Notes: generated from the letters alone by a model not told the origin. 64,000 nt of DNA from Dermanyssus gallinae (GCA_003439945.1 QVRM01002806.1:356001-420000), one strand, 5' to 3'. Shown: positions 10,976-25,463, counted from the stretch's first letter. A program made the numbers and translations.

Positions 10976-12150
10976 TGGTGCAGTCCAGGGCTGTTCTAGG
11001 CTGAAAGTTAACGCGTTTACTTGCACAGGATTGTAACATGAATTGATGAATGAAAAAATATATATTTAATTTAAAACTAATTCTTCTATCGGTGTCGGTT
11101 AATCAACGCCTATTCAATGTGGTTGGAATCACTTCATCGAGCCACAACAACATCTTATGCTATTGAGGGTCTTACAAGCTGTCTGTTTGTCATCGCTTTG
11201 TGTCACGATGTTTGCCATGGCCGTAAGAAAGGAAACTCAATTTCACGTCAAATGCCTTGAGTGCAGAGACGACTGTTTTGTTCGATTGAAAGGCATTGAC
11301 CCGTCTTAAGTGGTTACATTGTACATTTTACTCGCTCGTAAACGAAACAATAACCCGAACCCTTGAACCCCACACGATCACCGACGCGAAGGTTCGCAAA
11401 ATCGGACGAGGACAAACGAATCTGATAAAGTGCGTCGCAAAAAAATAAAAGCTGCATCACTAACGTCAGAGCATGTTGAAGAAGCGCTGGCAATAAAGAA
11501 GCAGACATAAATCTTTTATTGCACGTCCTGCAAACAACGCAACCGCTGTACAATATTAAGTGTTCGCCATCGCGAGAGTGAAGGCGTCAGATTTGCCTCT
11601 AAACTATGTGCACAGTAACACCACTATCGCCGAAACAAAATACTCACTACACAATAATCGTTGGGCTTATTTCAGCCTAAATCGAGGTTCAACTTTTTAC
11701 ACAATACGGACGTGCGTACGTCTGACATTCGATTACTATATTAGAATGTTCCGCTGCACTCTAAAGAGAGCCACGCACGCAGGCCCACTTTGCAGGCACA
11801 TACAATGTGCTCTATGGTGATGTTACAACTGTCTTCTTCTGGTACGTGCACTCGAACACTTGCAGGTCGTAAACTTTCCGCGTTTGACTCGTAGTTGTTT
11901 CTGTGCTATCGCTTCTTTACGCTTTACATAGAAGAATGAATTTACGCGCAAGGTTATATTACCAAAATACGCAAGAAAAAATGCGTTGTCCTTAGGCATG
12001 GCGAGACCAAAATACGATGATTGTTCGCATGATCAATAGTTGCATGACCTTAGCACTACTAGAAAGAGAAACAGTATATAGTGTGTATATATGGGGCGTC
12101 TATTTAATATGTTTGTTTGGAGAGTATAGCGTTGATTTCGTGCAAGAGAA
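10976..12150. other. No gene recognised
   Basis: AT-rich unique-looking sequence with short frames on both strands; no recognisable motif or repeat structure was seen. Confidence 0.45.
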
Positions 12151-13660
12151 GCTCGGAGCTGAGCAATAACGTGAAAAGCAGCGGGGTTCTCTGTTTCGAT
12201 ACGCCAACGTGTGGATTGGCACCTGCCAGGAAGTTCTCGCGACTCTGAAATCAGTCTCGAGTTCTGCACCGCGAGATGGGATAAGGCTGGACACTTCGCA
12301 TCGTATTTGTCGTTTCTGTTCAACTCTGCTCCAGTAACCGATGGCAACTTCCAAGACATCTGTGCATAATTTGATAGTTCTCCGCGACTCACCGATCAAA
12401 TTCAACGGGCCGAGACATTCACTCGAAATTGCTGCGTTTAAAACCCAAATGCACGCTTAATGGCATCCAGCCGATCTTTTTCAACAAAACTGGCCCTATT
12501 TTAAGCAGAGTCTCTAAGGATGATCTTTGAGCGATCATATAAAATGCTCAAAATGTCAACATGTTTTAAGCAAATAATTGTGACACCGATACATAAGAAG
12601 GGGTCGGATAAACGCGTCGAGAAGTATCGTCCCGTATTGCAGTGCTCTGCCGCGTGCACCGTTTTTGAGAGGGTTCTAGTCAGACACGTCATCACTTAGA
12701 TAGACAAGTAAGCACGTTACTCGATGCGGCACATCATGGTTTTGTGCCGCGTTGATCTACATGTGCGCAACTACTATATATGACACGCTACTAGGCCTTA
12801 CACATAAACGCCGACAAACACTTCCATTGTACTTACGTTGATCCGAAAAGTGCTTTTGACGACTCGAGTCGATCCCGAGATTGTAGTCAACTGAATAAGA
12901 GCGCTCGGGGTCCACCCGCAGACCTGAGAATGGTTCGCAGAGTTTTTGGGCAACCGCTCTTTCCAAATTGAGTCAGGAGACGCAAGACGGGACCGGCCGC
13001 CAAGAACTGTCTGGCGTGTCGCAGCGGAGTTGCGACTATCCGCTTCTGTACACAACTCTTGTTCTAGATATAAAACTCTATATACCACCGAGTGTGAAAT
13101 ATCTCTTTGGTACGCAGACGATCTCAAAATATATAGAGTGCGCTTTACACCTCATCAGCGCCCGCAGAACTGCAGTCTGCTGTAGACGGTGTGAGTCGCT
13201 GGTGCGTTGACAACGGTATGCAGCTCTCCATTCGTAAGTGTCTCGTTTTAAAACACTGCTTCTACGAGCTAAACTACTTACTCAATGGGTCAACATTGCC
13301 AACTGCCAATGTGACGCGGGACTTTGAAGCCTTCATATCGAGGGACCTCAGCTTCTCCACCATATCAATGAGTTAGTCAGCGCAGCATCCATACTTACAA
13401 ATATGTTATTTTGCTGTGTTTTATTGTTGTAAGAAGCCTACGTTGTGTTTCGTTTGTACAATTCACTTATGCTATCCAAACATGTATGCTGTTCACCCGT
13501 ATGGCATCTACATTTGTAAATACATAGGTATGATTAGAGTTATGCCAAGGAGACTCTTAACGAGACTCAGACCGCAGAAGCTCCGACTTCGGACCGAATG
13601 ATAGTCTTTTACCGTCGTTAATTGACGCTCTTAACAATAATGACAAACGAATTTTAGTTC
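12150..13660 (+). pseudogene. Decayed Jockey/CR1-like non-LTR retrotransposon reverse transcriptase
   Basis: The blocks of a non-LTR reverse transcriptase appear in order but in shifting frames: VTPIHKKGSDKRVEKYRP (about 12580-12635); YVDPKSAFD (about 12830-12860); GVSQRSCDYPLLY, the counterpart of GVPQGSxLGPLLF (13013-13050); WYADDLKIY with the catalytic YADD at 13111-13122; RWCVDNGMQLSIRKC (about 13193-13240); and RLLTRLRPQKLRLRTE near 13551-13599, matching the terminal RL..L.L..RR region. Stops and frameshifts between the blocks show it is inactive. The clade assignment is approximate. Confidence 0.72.
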
Positions 13661-16600
13661 AACTTGTGGGCGGAAGCCTTACTAATCACATTTTTGAAGT
13701 CGAACGACCGAATAATCACAGAGGAAAACGCTTATAGCTGCCTGACCCTTGCCGCTTAACAATGCTCATCAAACATACACCACCGAGGCTGGTATAGTGT
13801 AGTTTGCACAGCGCGTCCTCCTGCGCCCACCGAGCTCTACGCTAAGGGCCAACAGCAGATGTTTTTTTTTTACCAAGCTATGCGTACATAAGTCGTTCAG
13901 CGTTGTATGACTTCGACTCGAATCCTATATACTCGTGTCTATCCAGACGTATATACGTTTTACATATCCGTATGCAGTTACACGACCACCACCTACCGTA
14001 CCTAGCAGGCATTCATTCAGCAGGAATTCGAAGCAGGCGACACCTCTACCAATAGAGAGCAGTCTATTTTGTGATGAGTCAAATGGTCCAATGTGGCTTG
14101 GGTGCAGACGGGGGCGAAACCGTGTGCGAGACACTATTGCGGCGGCAGCGGCTGCTGCTGCTGCCAAGGCGTTAGAGCTGCTACTTGACCATTACGTAAT
14201 GGTCCGTAATGCTTGCCTGGTGGTTGCCCGCCCGGACATGTTTGCGTTTAGGCCTTCTGCCCCGCATCGGCCACGATGTTACGACGTAGGCCTAGGGCCC
14301 GGCAGGCCCAGCCCGCGTCTGCTCTCTCTATTCAGCAGCTAGTGGCGAAGGCGGCGTCAGCCGGTGGTAGTAGCTGGCTGTGCTCTGTTGTGTCGTGTTG
14401 TAGCGGTGCGGCGCTAGCGCTACCGCTGAAGAAAACGAGTACGTGAGAAAGAAGTGGAGTATACGACGTTCATTCGCCCGAGGTAATGATGCGAAACAAT
14501 TTCCTCCTTTTAGGCCGACAGCGATCTTGGCAGACACGCTGCACAGACCGACCGACCGACAGACAGATAGACAGACAGACACACACCTACAGACACACGC
14601 ACCGTATATCTAGCAATAGAAAAGATAGAAAGATCCCCATATATCTAGAGAGATACACTACACACACACACACACAGTCGTATACGTATATATCCATTGC
14701 GGCGCCACCTCAGCAGACAGGCAGCCAGCCGCCTCATCTTCTTCTGCTGCACCGACTAGGATTAAGACGACGACCGATTGGGACGCCTCGGAAGGAGGAA
14801 CACTCGGCAGGAAAAATGGCTACGCGATGGTGTCGGCGGTGGTGACGACGACGACGACGATGTCCGACGACAAGCCAACAAGATGGAGAAGAAGAAGAAA
14901 AGAACGCCAACAACTCGTCGTAAGTCTCTCCCATTGACGACAAGAAGAGCAGTGCAAGACTGGCTTCAGGGCGACTGCAGGGCACTATCTACACCGCACT
15001 ATCTATCTATCTATCTATCGCACCCACAGACTTCGTTTAGACGCAAACGTAGACGAAACGCTGCGAGTTGGTGCCAGCCACCCATTGTGAGAAGGGACAG
15101 ACGGGAGGGTGGCGAACTGCCAGCGAATTGCCGGCAAGAAGGGATCGAATTGTCGATTCGTGCAGGTTGTCTCAATGCCTGGAAATTGCCGTTGTCGATC
15201 TTTCCACCTACAATTATTGTGATGGCTGTTGCTGGTGTTGCTGATAATGCTATCTATATCTCTACCATAGACGGAATATCAAACTCAGCCCCATAGCGAT
15301 CGATATCTGTAAGTTCTTTGCCACGCCGGGGTTAACGGTACCATAGCACGAGGCAAGAGCGAGTAATCGAGAGAGAGAGAGAGAAGTTAAGGAAGGTAAG
15401 TAAGTGTCAATAAAATACCATCGCAATTTCAAGGTCCCAAGGTCCCAAATTGCTATCTGCAGTCTGCTTAGTTGGCTCGGTTGAAAAATATTCACACAAA
15501 AAATATACGGACAACTAATGGAACGTTTAGAGAGCTTTAGTGGGTGAGTAAAGAAGTAGTAAAGAATAGTAGCATGATGAACTTGCGCAAATGTTAATGC
15601 GCTTGCTTTACGTTTGGACGCAGTTGCGCGCCAATAACTGCCTAACTAGAGCCTATTGGAACCAACAAAAGGGCTATAACAGAAGGCTGCGAAATAAGCT
15701 GCGGGTGAATAGCACAAAGTTACGCAGGACACTGAATGCACACACTAATGGATTCGAGGGATGTAGAGGAATGAGGCTCCGTAACGTAGGTTCCCTAGGG
15801 CGGAAGGAGGGCGGAAAAGCTTGCATCAGGATTCCACTTGCGTTAGTGGTAAGAGGCTTTCGTAGTTTTATTGCACGTCAGGCGGCACGACGACATTATG
15901 CATTCTTCAAAATCTCCTATACACAAAAAAAAAACATGCAATGCGTGAAATACTAACTGATGTCGCAAATCCGTAAAGCGGAACTCGTCGGTAACGCCGC
16001 GAGTCGCTCTTGTAGAAGGACCAATCTTTAGAGATGTGTAGTATGTTTTTAACTAAGCACCACTCACGAGACATTTTAGCGGCGCTTCATTAGCATACGT
16101 TTGATGTAACCTAATGAAGATAAATAAGCAATGTTGTCGCCAAAACAGATTCCTGCATAAGTTATGATTGTCACATGAGCGGCGAGCAGCAAACAAAGCA
16201 TTGTAAACTTGAACACACTATACCAGGTGAGTTACGTCTGTCTAGCAGGCATCTGTCTATTTATCAAAATTATTCGTGAAACAGCGATTGATTGATATTT
16301 CAGTACCAACGGAATCGGTATGCGACGTGGTGCGGAGAACAAAGGCGTCTTTTACAGTTACCCGCATCGTCTGTAATCCGTCGCTGCGAGGCAGCGCCTT
16401 TAAAGCACCGCCCCCCCCTCCCCCCTGCCATACGCTTCATGCGACATATGCCAACGCACGTAAGCTGTAACCGAACGTTGGCTTGCGCATATGTCGCAGG
16501 GCGCAAATAAATAACGTACAACGTTGTCATTCTGTACTGTATCAAGTTCAGCGTTCTGCCGAAACTATGGTGGGTGTTCGTCGGCAACACTTTGTTTGGG

Positions 16601-16882
16601 ATCCACTTGTCTACTGTTTTCGTCTCTTGTGTCGAGGGGCTTTCGCACTAAAGCGCAATTTTATACCTCTTTAGCAGCGGTGTCCGCTTACGGTATAGTC
16701 TTACGGTACGTTGGCGCGTTCTCCTTCCTATTCGTGAGTGGCAAAAGCTAACTTCTTTGTTGCGTACACATCCGGTCTGCTTGATGATGATGACGCGATG
16801 TCGTGCACACAGGATAATAGGTAGGCTTCATGCATGCGCGCCTTAGTTGAATCTTAAATTTTCAGAAAATGACCTTCTTTAT
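13661..16882. other. No gene recognised; GC-rich low-complexity block 14.1-15.4 kb
   Basis: Contains GCN triplets at 14140-14168, (CA)n at about 14658-14676, GAC triplets at 14840-14865, (TCTA)n at about 15001-15019 and (GA)n at 15371-15384. Frames up to 172 codons (14778-15296) are composed of these repeats and have no domain. 15.4-16.88 kb is plain sequence with a C-rich run at 16408-16427. Confidence 0.45.
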
Positions 16883-16887
16883 TGCCC

Positions 16888-16939
<52 letters not shown>

Positions 16940-16956
16940 TGTATATATGGCAGGGC
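16883..16956. repeat. (TA)n tract enclosed by a 10-bp inverted repeat
   Basis: GCCCTGCCAT-(TA)n at 16883 onward is mirrored by (TA)n-ATGGCAGGGC ending at 16956, so the whole 74 bp can form one hairpin. The inner TA run at 16892-16936 is followed by CAGTG and a short second TA run. The arms end in CCCTG/CAGGG, like the termini of the foldback elements elsewhere in the window, but no element body is present. Confidence 0.85.
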
Positions 16957-19900
16957 ACGTGGTGCCGAGCTCAAGCTGTATAGTTTCCCGAACCCGGACG
17001 CTTTCCGCTCCTGTCCTGCAACTTCTGTGTGAGTGTTCGAGGTAGCCAGCTCGTAGCTTCCTCTTGTTTCTCTTGTTCTTCGTGTTCCTCAGGAGGTTCC
17101 TTCCTTCTGGATCCTGGATCCTCACCCCGCAGCCCTGGCAAGGCCTGGCCCGGCCCTGACCAGCGCCAGCTCGGCGGGATTCGGCCGCCCCTGTCGGCGC
17201 CGACAGGAAGACAAAATAATAAATGAACAGGCGCTGAATCACCGCCATCGCCGGCCGCTACTCGCTTGGGGTTGCCTCCCGCCCAGCGCAGGTCCATCCT
17301 ACTCCTCCTCATCCGTTCTCTCCTCGTCCTTTTCCTTCTCCTACCTCTTCTGCTGCTGCGCCCCAAATCGCTGTCAATGTCCTCGTCTGTTGTTGTTGTG
17401 GTCGTCGTCGTCCCCGTTGTTGTTGTTGTTGTTGTGGTCGTCGTCGTCGTCCTCGTTGTCGTTGCCGCTGGCGTCGCTGTCAGCGTCGTCATCGCGCTCC
17501 TCTGTAAAGACGAAGAGATCGGCTCCCTTCTGTGTCTTTGCCACCCTACTACGGCTCCCCCTAGGCTGGCTCACCGCCTGCGTGTCGACCTTTCTATCCT
17601 TGCGCCGCCGTTGCTACTGCTGCCGCTGCTGTTGGGCTGGGGCGGGCATCACCGCCGTATTTCCGTTCGGCTTGTGGGCTGGCCGGAATGCCCGCGTAGC
17701 TTGTGCTTCGGTAAGCTAGCAGGGAAAATAAGGCCTCTAAACAGGAACTCTATGTGAGCGTGTGTGTGTGCGTTTTGTGCTTGCGTGCGAGCTTGTATGG
17801 GTGTGGATGTGTGTGTGTATCTGTGAGTGCGTGATGCTGGGGTGCGAGAAGGTTAGGACGGGAGGTGGAACGGGGATGCTCGCTCGCAGGGAGAGGAACA
17901 ACAGCGATATGGGCCGGGAACCACTAAGGGATCTCTATTCACTGGTTTGTTGCCCCTCTCAGAATAGTCGCTGGCTGTCTGGTGGTAGCAGTAGTAATAG
18001 TGGTCTCGACGACAACCCCGGCGGTCCCCTGCCCGAGCTGCCCGAGAAGGGGGAGTCTGTGAATCGGTCCCTGTGCTTGAGTCCAGCAAGGGTGGGCGTT
18101 CCGCTCGATCGAGGCGCTTTTCCATTGGCCAGAGGCCTCCTCGCCCTCTACAACGTGGCCGACCTTTCGCTTCATGCCCACCCCATGTTGCCACAGCCGC
18201 AGCTGCAGCTGCTGCTACCGCTTGACTATGGGAGGATTTTGTTGCCTGGCTCTGTTTTCCCGTCGTGACTCCTGCATCGGTTCTACATCGTTGTTGTTGG
18301 CTCAGCAGACTCGAGTCGGTACCAAGTGCCAGACGCGATTGCCACTTGTTAGCGTGAGGACGGTCGACCTGGAGGCCTGAAGGAGGACCACCACCGATGA
18401 CCACAACCCCATGGCTAGCACTTGCCTTTGACGTCCGCAGCCTGATGGTCGACGGTGGTCTAGGACAGATGCCAAGATCAAGCGTTCGGCGAGCGTATTG
18501 GACGGACGCAGAAGCCCCCCACAGTGCCGCGCGGTTCTGTAGAGTGAAATGGTTTCGCTCAAACGGTTGGTTTTCGTCAAGCGAATGACACTGCCTCTCG
18601 TTCTCATCTTTCCTGCCAGCGACAACAGCGACGTACCTTGGTAAACTGCCTGTGCCTCCTTCGGATTCCCACACTGCCATTTTGTTTCACCATTAATAAC
18701 CTTCCTGGCTTGCACCGTTAAACTTCCTACTCAACCGATATCCGACAAACCCGACTAGCGCTACCCAAAAACCCGTTCCCAAACCCTTGGATTACATACA
18801 CTTCGTTGGCCCACTTCGTTATTGCCTTGTCGACACTCGCAACGAAAAGTACCTTCAGCTGAATGACGTAAGTGATTCTATCGACTGCATGAACTTAAAT
18901 GTCACTGTACCCAGCACACATGCTCTACCCTCGAGTGTGATACATTAGCTATTCTGTTTTTACTGGACATATTCAACATACATTTGTGAACAGTTCGCTA
19001 TTTCTAGATAACTATTTTTTCTTACAATTGCAGTAAGGTGAATAGCTTTTTAAGACAAGCGTTATTAGCATTCGCAACGTAGTGCATTGCGCTACGTTGT
19101 TAGATGAGTTAGGTGGGACGTTTATTTCTACCGCTTTATTTGTCCATCCTATAAGTAACACTATTGTGTCGATCTACACCTTAATACGTGGCTAGCAATG
19201 AATTGGCTGCCTTCTTATGTAATTTCCGTACAATTCTAGATTGCCGTGACAAGATTTTAAGACATTCAATTAGCTTTGCAACTCGCACATTTCATGGTTG
19301 GGATTTCTATGTCGCAGTGATCCATTTCACCACGACACAACAAAGGTGCTTTAGCGGTTGTCGCCATTTCTGTTTTGTACTGGCTCAGTGAGCGCTTTTA
19401 CGTCGTTAGCTTTGACTGTGTTTACTTTTACCTGGAGACGCTCGCAAATGCCCTCCTTCGTGGAGTAGAGGTCAATTCTAGCTCACTAGCGCAGATTTTC
19501 TAGCTCAGATCGTACTTCTTATGCAGCTGGACCACTTGGACGTAGAACGGTAGAGTAGCGTGTAGTGGCCGTCAGGTTGCTTCTCCGCACGGTACGCCAT
19601 TTTCCGTCAGCCAAGGGCGGTAGTATCAAGCACCCGAAAATTCAAGATGGCGTCCCGTTGGCGCCAGGGAGTCTGGCGTCCGTCTGGCGTCTCCGAGCAG
19701 CATCTAAGCGGCAGCCCGACCCAAGTGAGATGGCCTCTAACACTACTACCTCGGCGTCTTCAAGGGCTTTAACGTATGCCAGTACGTGTCCATCGTTGAC
19801 TATGCTCAACCAACACGCCTTAATTTGTTCCGGAAACACCCGGAAATCGGTTCTGACTCAAGTGTTTGCTCCATCCAATCGCGTTACAATTGTGGTAGTA

Positions 19901-22318
19901 GCTGTCGTTGTTGCAAATATTTTTTATTGTTGTAATTGTTGCTGTTGTCATTATCGTCGTTGTCGTCGTCGTCGTCGATGTTGTGCTTTTGAAGCCAGTC
20001 GATGACCCAAAGTCCCATACATACTCGTACATGATGCATACAAACATGATACATACATACATGCTACATACATGAACCCACCGTCTCCCCCCAGGCAAAC
20101 CATGCGACTTTCTCTAGCAGCATGCACTGCACAGGAAGTCGAGGCGGCATGATGGTTCGGGGTCGACCCGGAGAGCTAGGAGCATGGCCACCCCGAAGCG
20201 TTGTCAATGGCTGTCATGACACGTGTGGCTGCTCAGTCAACCACCCTTCGCCGCCTTGCGTTCGGATTTTGCCTGTTCGACAAGCAGTTCTAGCAACAGG
20301 AAGCTACACGCGCCGCTTGTAGAGTTAGCGCAGTGGAGTCCGTCCGTTTGTCGTCGGCACCGCAGTACCGCCCGGCCCGGTTCGTTCTCGTACCAAGCGG
20401 GAGTTGGTCGCGGGAGAATGCCGCCTCGTGCAGGCAGTCAGACGCTTCGAGTCGAGGTCGTCGTATATATGTGAATCTCTTGTGTGGTTCGATAGACCAT
20501 ATCTGTCTGTCTATTGGCCTGCGTGCGTGTCTCGTTTGGGATCATGGATTGGCCCACCCACATCGTACAGCTCAGCTATGTTCATGCGTTCATAGTGCTG
20601 CTCAGCACATTAACTCCATGACTTGCATGTTCGTGCGCTACGACGGGGCACAATGATGATGATGATGATGGTGATGGTGATGATGTCTGTGACGACGATT
20701 TATTAGAGTTGAGCCGGTGGTTGGTAAAATTGGTTGATTGTTCGCCGGCTGGCCGAGTCGCCGCCGCCCGCTCCATGGTGGGTCAGTCAGTCCGTCAGGA
20801 CACCGAAAGTAGCCGAAAGCACAATGAAGTTTGCAAGCGAGCCGTGCAAACACACAATCGTGCAGCGATTACTCGTCAACGACAAATGACGACGACGACG
20901 CCTCGACACGCTCGAGATCGGTGTGCACTCTCGGCACACTCGCGGGCGACATATCATCAACCGAGTTGGCTTCTGAAGATCTGGCACGTGCCGCATAGGG
21001 CACACGCCGTGTTTGTATGTATCTGTGCTTGCTCGGGCATATATATATATATATATATATTACTAACTGAATAGGAAACCTAGAAGAAAGTGTAGCGAGA
21101 CGCACAGTGCGACAAAATCACCGCATGGCTTACATTGTTGGCGAAGAGGTCTGTCAAAAGACAGCAAACGTACACTTCACTAGTTTACTAGCTAGGTCAG
21201 CTCGTTACACCCACACGTTAGGTTAGAGGTTGGCCTTTATTGTTAGACCCATGAAGTGCATTCACAAACAGTACTACTGTGATAGTCGGCATTGCATTTT
21301 GTATGCCGATAGCACAAGAATAAACTGCCGTCTGCGTCTTCATGCACACAACACGTATCCCTGTGCACGTTAATTTACATTGCTATCGTGCTTTTGTTCG
21401 ATAAACGTGTAGATACGAGGAAAGGGAGTAGGCGCCTAGGGCCAGGGCGGCTTTAGTTGCTAAATGTTAGCTAAGTTGTTGATTGAGTACGTGTATTCCT
21501 CGTCGGTAAAAGATCTGTCTATGTTACGCTAATGACTATCGGATAGAGTGATGGATGTAGTTACTATGGGTTATTTGTGCGGAATGGGCGCCATTTGGCC
21601 AAAATGCATGTTGTCTAGTCGACCGGAATGCTCGCATTGTTGTTGATGCGCTACCTCGCATCGCTTGATTCGTAATGCCGACAGAATTACATCCATCGCA
21701 CCGCATTCGGACCACCACCACCAGCAACGAGAACGCCAGCCGGAGCAGCAGCAGCAGGTCGAGAAACGTATTGACCACAAGCAACCAAAATGAAAAATAG
21801 TCGCAACAGACCTGATATGTTTGATATTCTTGGTTTTTAATGTGAATCAACCAAGGTGTCAGACATGTCGTGATCTCAGAGCGCACACTCGTCACTAGAG
21901 CAGAGGTGTATCAACGTCCCGGCGACGTCAAAAGGCTGGGTCAGCGGGCATGACGTTGGCGGTAAGTTAGTTCGTGGACTGAGTAAGTCGGACGTTTTAT
22001 TGGCAGTTCTGTACGATCGTTCATCAATACCATTTCGTCTACCTTCCGTTTTCCCCCCACCCCCCCCCCCCGTTTCTCTCACCCGCTTTTACTAAGTTTC
22101 TTGTTGAAGCCTCCTTAGCGCGTTCGCAGGACATGAGGTATCTATCTGCCTGATTGCCCGTCGCACAAAAGCGTATCGAAGATGAAGTACTGAAACCACT
22201 TACGATGAGGTGCATGGCTTATGCGCATGCAGGACTTTCCTTAATTCCTGGACATCCGAATCTCTTTGGCGTTCTTGCGATCTGTTCCTCTGTTTGCCTG
22301 TTAGGGGGGGGCTTCGCT
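16957..22318. other. No gene recognised; GC-rich triplet islands at 17.0-18.7 and 19.9-21.0 kb
   Basis: 17385-17470 is GTT/GTC triplet repeat. 17762-18680 is GC-rich and open on both strands (275 codons on minus at 17853-18680), but without domain content. 19.9-20.0 kb has GTT/GTC triplets, 20655-20685 GAT triplets and 21039-21062 a TA run. 21.1-22.3 kb is plain sequence with a C run near 22062-22071. Confidence 0.45.
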
Positions 22319-22392
22319 ACCCACTAACTAGTACCATTAGTCTAGCTGATGTAGCGGTATACCCCACTAACTAGTACCATTAGCCTAGCTGG
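22319..22392. repeat. Two-copy tandem repeat, period about 45 bp
   Basis: CCCACTAACTAGTACCATTA followed by GTCTAGCTG at 22319-22347 recurs at about 22364-22392 with one substitution (GCCTAGCTG). Confidence 0.8.
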
Positions 22393-22815
22393 CTGCAAAA
22401 AAGTTGCAACAACGGCAAGCATGCCCTGATCGAGCCTAATGTTTTTAGCCTCTTTGCTGGTCACAGATACTCACTGCATGTACGTAGGCCACAGCACTGA
22501 AGATGGTAAGTACACCCACTTAGCACTTACATACAACGGGGAAATGAAGAACTTTTTTAGACGTGTGAGCGCACAGAAGACGATGATGAGGCGAAGAATT
22601 GCACGGAATGAGTGCACACGAGTGTCCTGTCCTAAAAACGTCGGCGCACCGATATGTGCCGCTTACGTATGCGGTATAACACCCAAAGCGTGTATAAAAC
22701 ACGCTTTCGAAGCACAAGAGACATCCATCTGAACGCCTGCTAAAGCAGTCCTAAACATACGTTTTCTTGTCACTTAAGCTACGCCTACTATTGGAAAAGC
22801 CTGAAACAGCGTTTA

Positions 22816-22817
<2 letters not shown>

Positions 22818-22856
<39 letters not shown>
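22818..22856. repeat. (TA)n microsatellite
   Basis: Pure TA run of about 39 bp in unique sequence. Confidence 0.95.
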
Positions 22857-22861
<5 letters not shown>

Positions 22862-25280
22862 TTTCTACTAAATGTAAGGACTAAATGCAAAATCCAAGTA
22901 AAAAATAACATCTTAGATTTTATTCTCGAAACAGCAAGCAGTCCAGATGCGAAATAGGGCGAATACAGAGTAGTCCAGAACGGCCCTATTTATTTTGCCA
23001 ACTGCCTCAGAACTTAATCGCTGAGTGTTGCTGTTCTCTTGAATCCACGAGGAAGACATTTCTCAACAACTCCGTTCGATTTCACAGTCCACACGCTACC
23101 AAACTTAAGTTTGTAAAGCACTATCTGCACTGCGTGGAAAGCCATTACCTGCGCTATTTATGCTACAGAGATGCAGAAATCAAATATCGCTCCAAACGCC
23201 ATATTCCTACCCCCTACCATATACTTCATAAGATGAGAAAGTTCTTGTGTTCAGTAACGAAAGTATTATCTTTCTTTACTCTGTCATTTTTCCAGCTAGC
23301 ATACATGGTTTGCAGCCCTTACAGGAAGGGTGCTTTCTTTGAAACAACCCATATTATTAAAGCGATCCTTTCCTTTAGTCTGAACCGTTTCAGGTCGGAA
23401 GTGTGTACTACGACAATCAAGGTACGGGGTCGGCCGACTAACCAGAATAACTAAAACAATCTCCTTAGTACTTTACAGTTTCAGAAATATCCCGAAAAAC
23501 AATAGAACTGTATTTTACTGGTAGTAGTATTACTTTAGCGTTTATTCTTAAAGGGTAAGGAAGGAAAGCTCATATGATCCTCACTGGCAACTGTTTTTTA
23601 GTTAATTCGTTCGTACTGTCAATCCTGTTGCGTTTTGTTGTTTAGACTGGCAATTGCATCGTGCCTTCGAGTGGCTTTGAGACTTCTATCTCGTGTTTAC
23701 TTAAACGACTAGTTAAGCAGTTTGCGGGCCCACAGCCTACTTTTTATTTGGGTAACAATTCTCAGGATTTACCTAGAATACTGGCATTTCCGAGACGTCG
23801 CCTCAGCCCTTGCTGTTCAAGTGAAGCGTCTGTCCATAACCTTCACTATACAAAAGAAACGTGTTCAGATTTCGAGACGCTTGTTTGTGGTTATATTTTA
23901 AGTATATGATAAACTTGACGATACAGCTGGGCTCGGCCTGAGGTTCAATGTACGTTGTTTTTGAAATCATTGAGTATTTCATGTTCAAACGAAAAGCTCC
24001 GCACATTCTTCTACATTCGTTATACTGCTTGAATACTACGCGAAGATATTTAACAACAGGCAAGACAGATCTATCCCCGAAATTGTACGCCTTTTTTGAG
24101 AAAATTTGAAAATGTGTCATTGAACATGGAGCGTAATCCGTTAGCCATATATTTCAGTTAATTCTCCTCAGCTCAACATGTCGAGCCTGCTGTAGGAAGC
24201 CGCAAGGAAATGTCGCAAATACTTTGACGCAAAAAAATGATATGGTAGGCCTTCGATACGCGATTCGGAGATTGTAGTGTCTCTATGCTCTTAGATCAAT
24301 ATTTGCAGACTGTCGGCTTTTTTATGTTTTATAATACATGTGTACAGAGTGTACGAGCAATAAAGTTACCACTGCTTGGTGAAAACAACGTGATTTTGTC
24401 ATATTTATTTCTCGTATATTATTTCGTATACTTGGTGAAAACTGTGAGTATCGTATGCACATTGTTACTTGGCCGTTTTGGGAAGGGCTATTGACAACGA
24501 TTGACTTATGATATTATCCACGAATTCTCGTTTTAGTAGCAGCAAAACACATGTCTACCGCCTAAACTGTCAACGCTGGGTTAATAGCGGCAATTTAAAC
24601 CATGAAAGGTTACGGTGCACGTTAGAAGCAGCTTTGAACGTTTAGCCGCGATACTTACAGACCGAATTCATTGTGGGCAGAACTCCAAAAGCATTCGCAA
24701 CGACGTTACTGCTTACGTTATGCTGTGAGATCGCAGACTTCGCAAATTTCAGGGACCAAGTTTGTTTGCAACGCAACCACGTGGCCGATTGAGGTCTATT
24801 GTTGTTTTCATCTGCTGCATGCCCATTAAGAGCTCTGCTGCGATGTTCGCTAATTGAGGTTAGCAATGCTATTTGGAATGCTGCCTAGAAAGGCACATGC
24901 GAGTACATGCCTTTAATTAGCCAGCCTAATTAAGCAGCAGGCGTTGAATTTCGACAGATAGTAAGAGAATTGCTAGCGAACAATCGTCCAACCAACGACT
25001 AAGACGTGCTTTAGCCAGCTAGATGGATATCGTTGGCAATGTACTTTGTAGACTTAAAAAGCTAACTAATTTGAAAGAGAACGATCTAAACGAATGCACT
25101 CTGTGGAATGTTTGCCGAGATTTTCGGTGCCCTATTTGAGTTCACTGTACACCCTTGTCTCGTTTGGCTTGGACTACCACTGCAAATTGCAGCGGTAAGT
25201 TGTGATGAAAAAACGTGCGCTAATGTACTGTCGCAAACCTCACTGCCAGTGACAATAAAAATGACAATCTCACTACAAGT
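22857..25280. other. No gene recognised
   Basis: AT-rich unique-looking sequence. The longest frame (23134-23454, 106 codons) has no recognisable domain or codon bias, and no transposon terminus was seen. Confidence 0.45.
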
Positions 25281-25290
25281 AGCGTTGCAC

Positions 25291-25303
25291 GTATATATGT
25301 ATA

Positions 25304-25344
<41 letters not shown>

Positions 25345-25427
25345 AATATTGTGGTGATATATTAATCATTTACAATACGTTTGCACACTCGGCAGTGCTC
25401 GCCTTAATAGTAATAATAAAAAGTAAT

Positions 25428-25463
<36 letters not shown>

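Noticed and set aside
17853..18680. 275-codon minus-strand frame, second longest intact frame in the window
   Set aside because: It lies in a GC-rich block that is open on both strands; the translation has no domain, a poly-Ala run from triplets, and no supporting gene structure.
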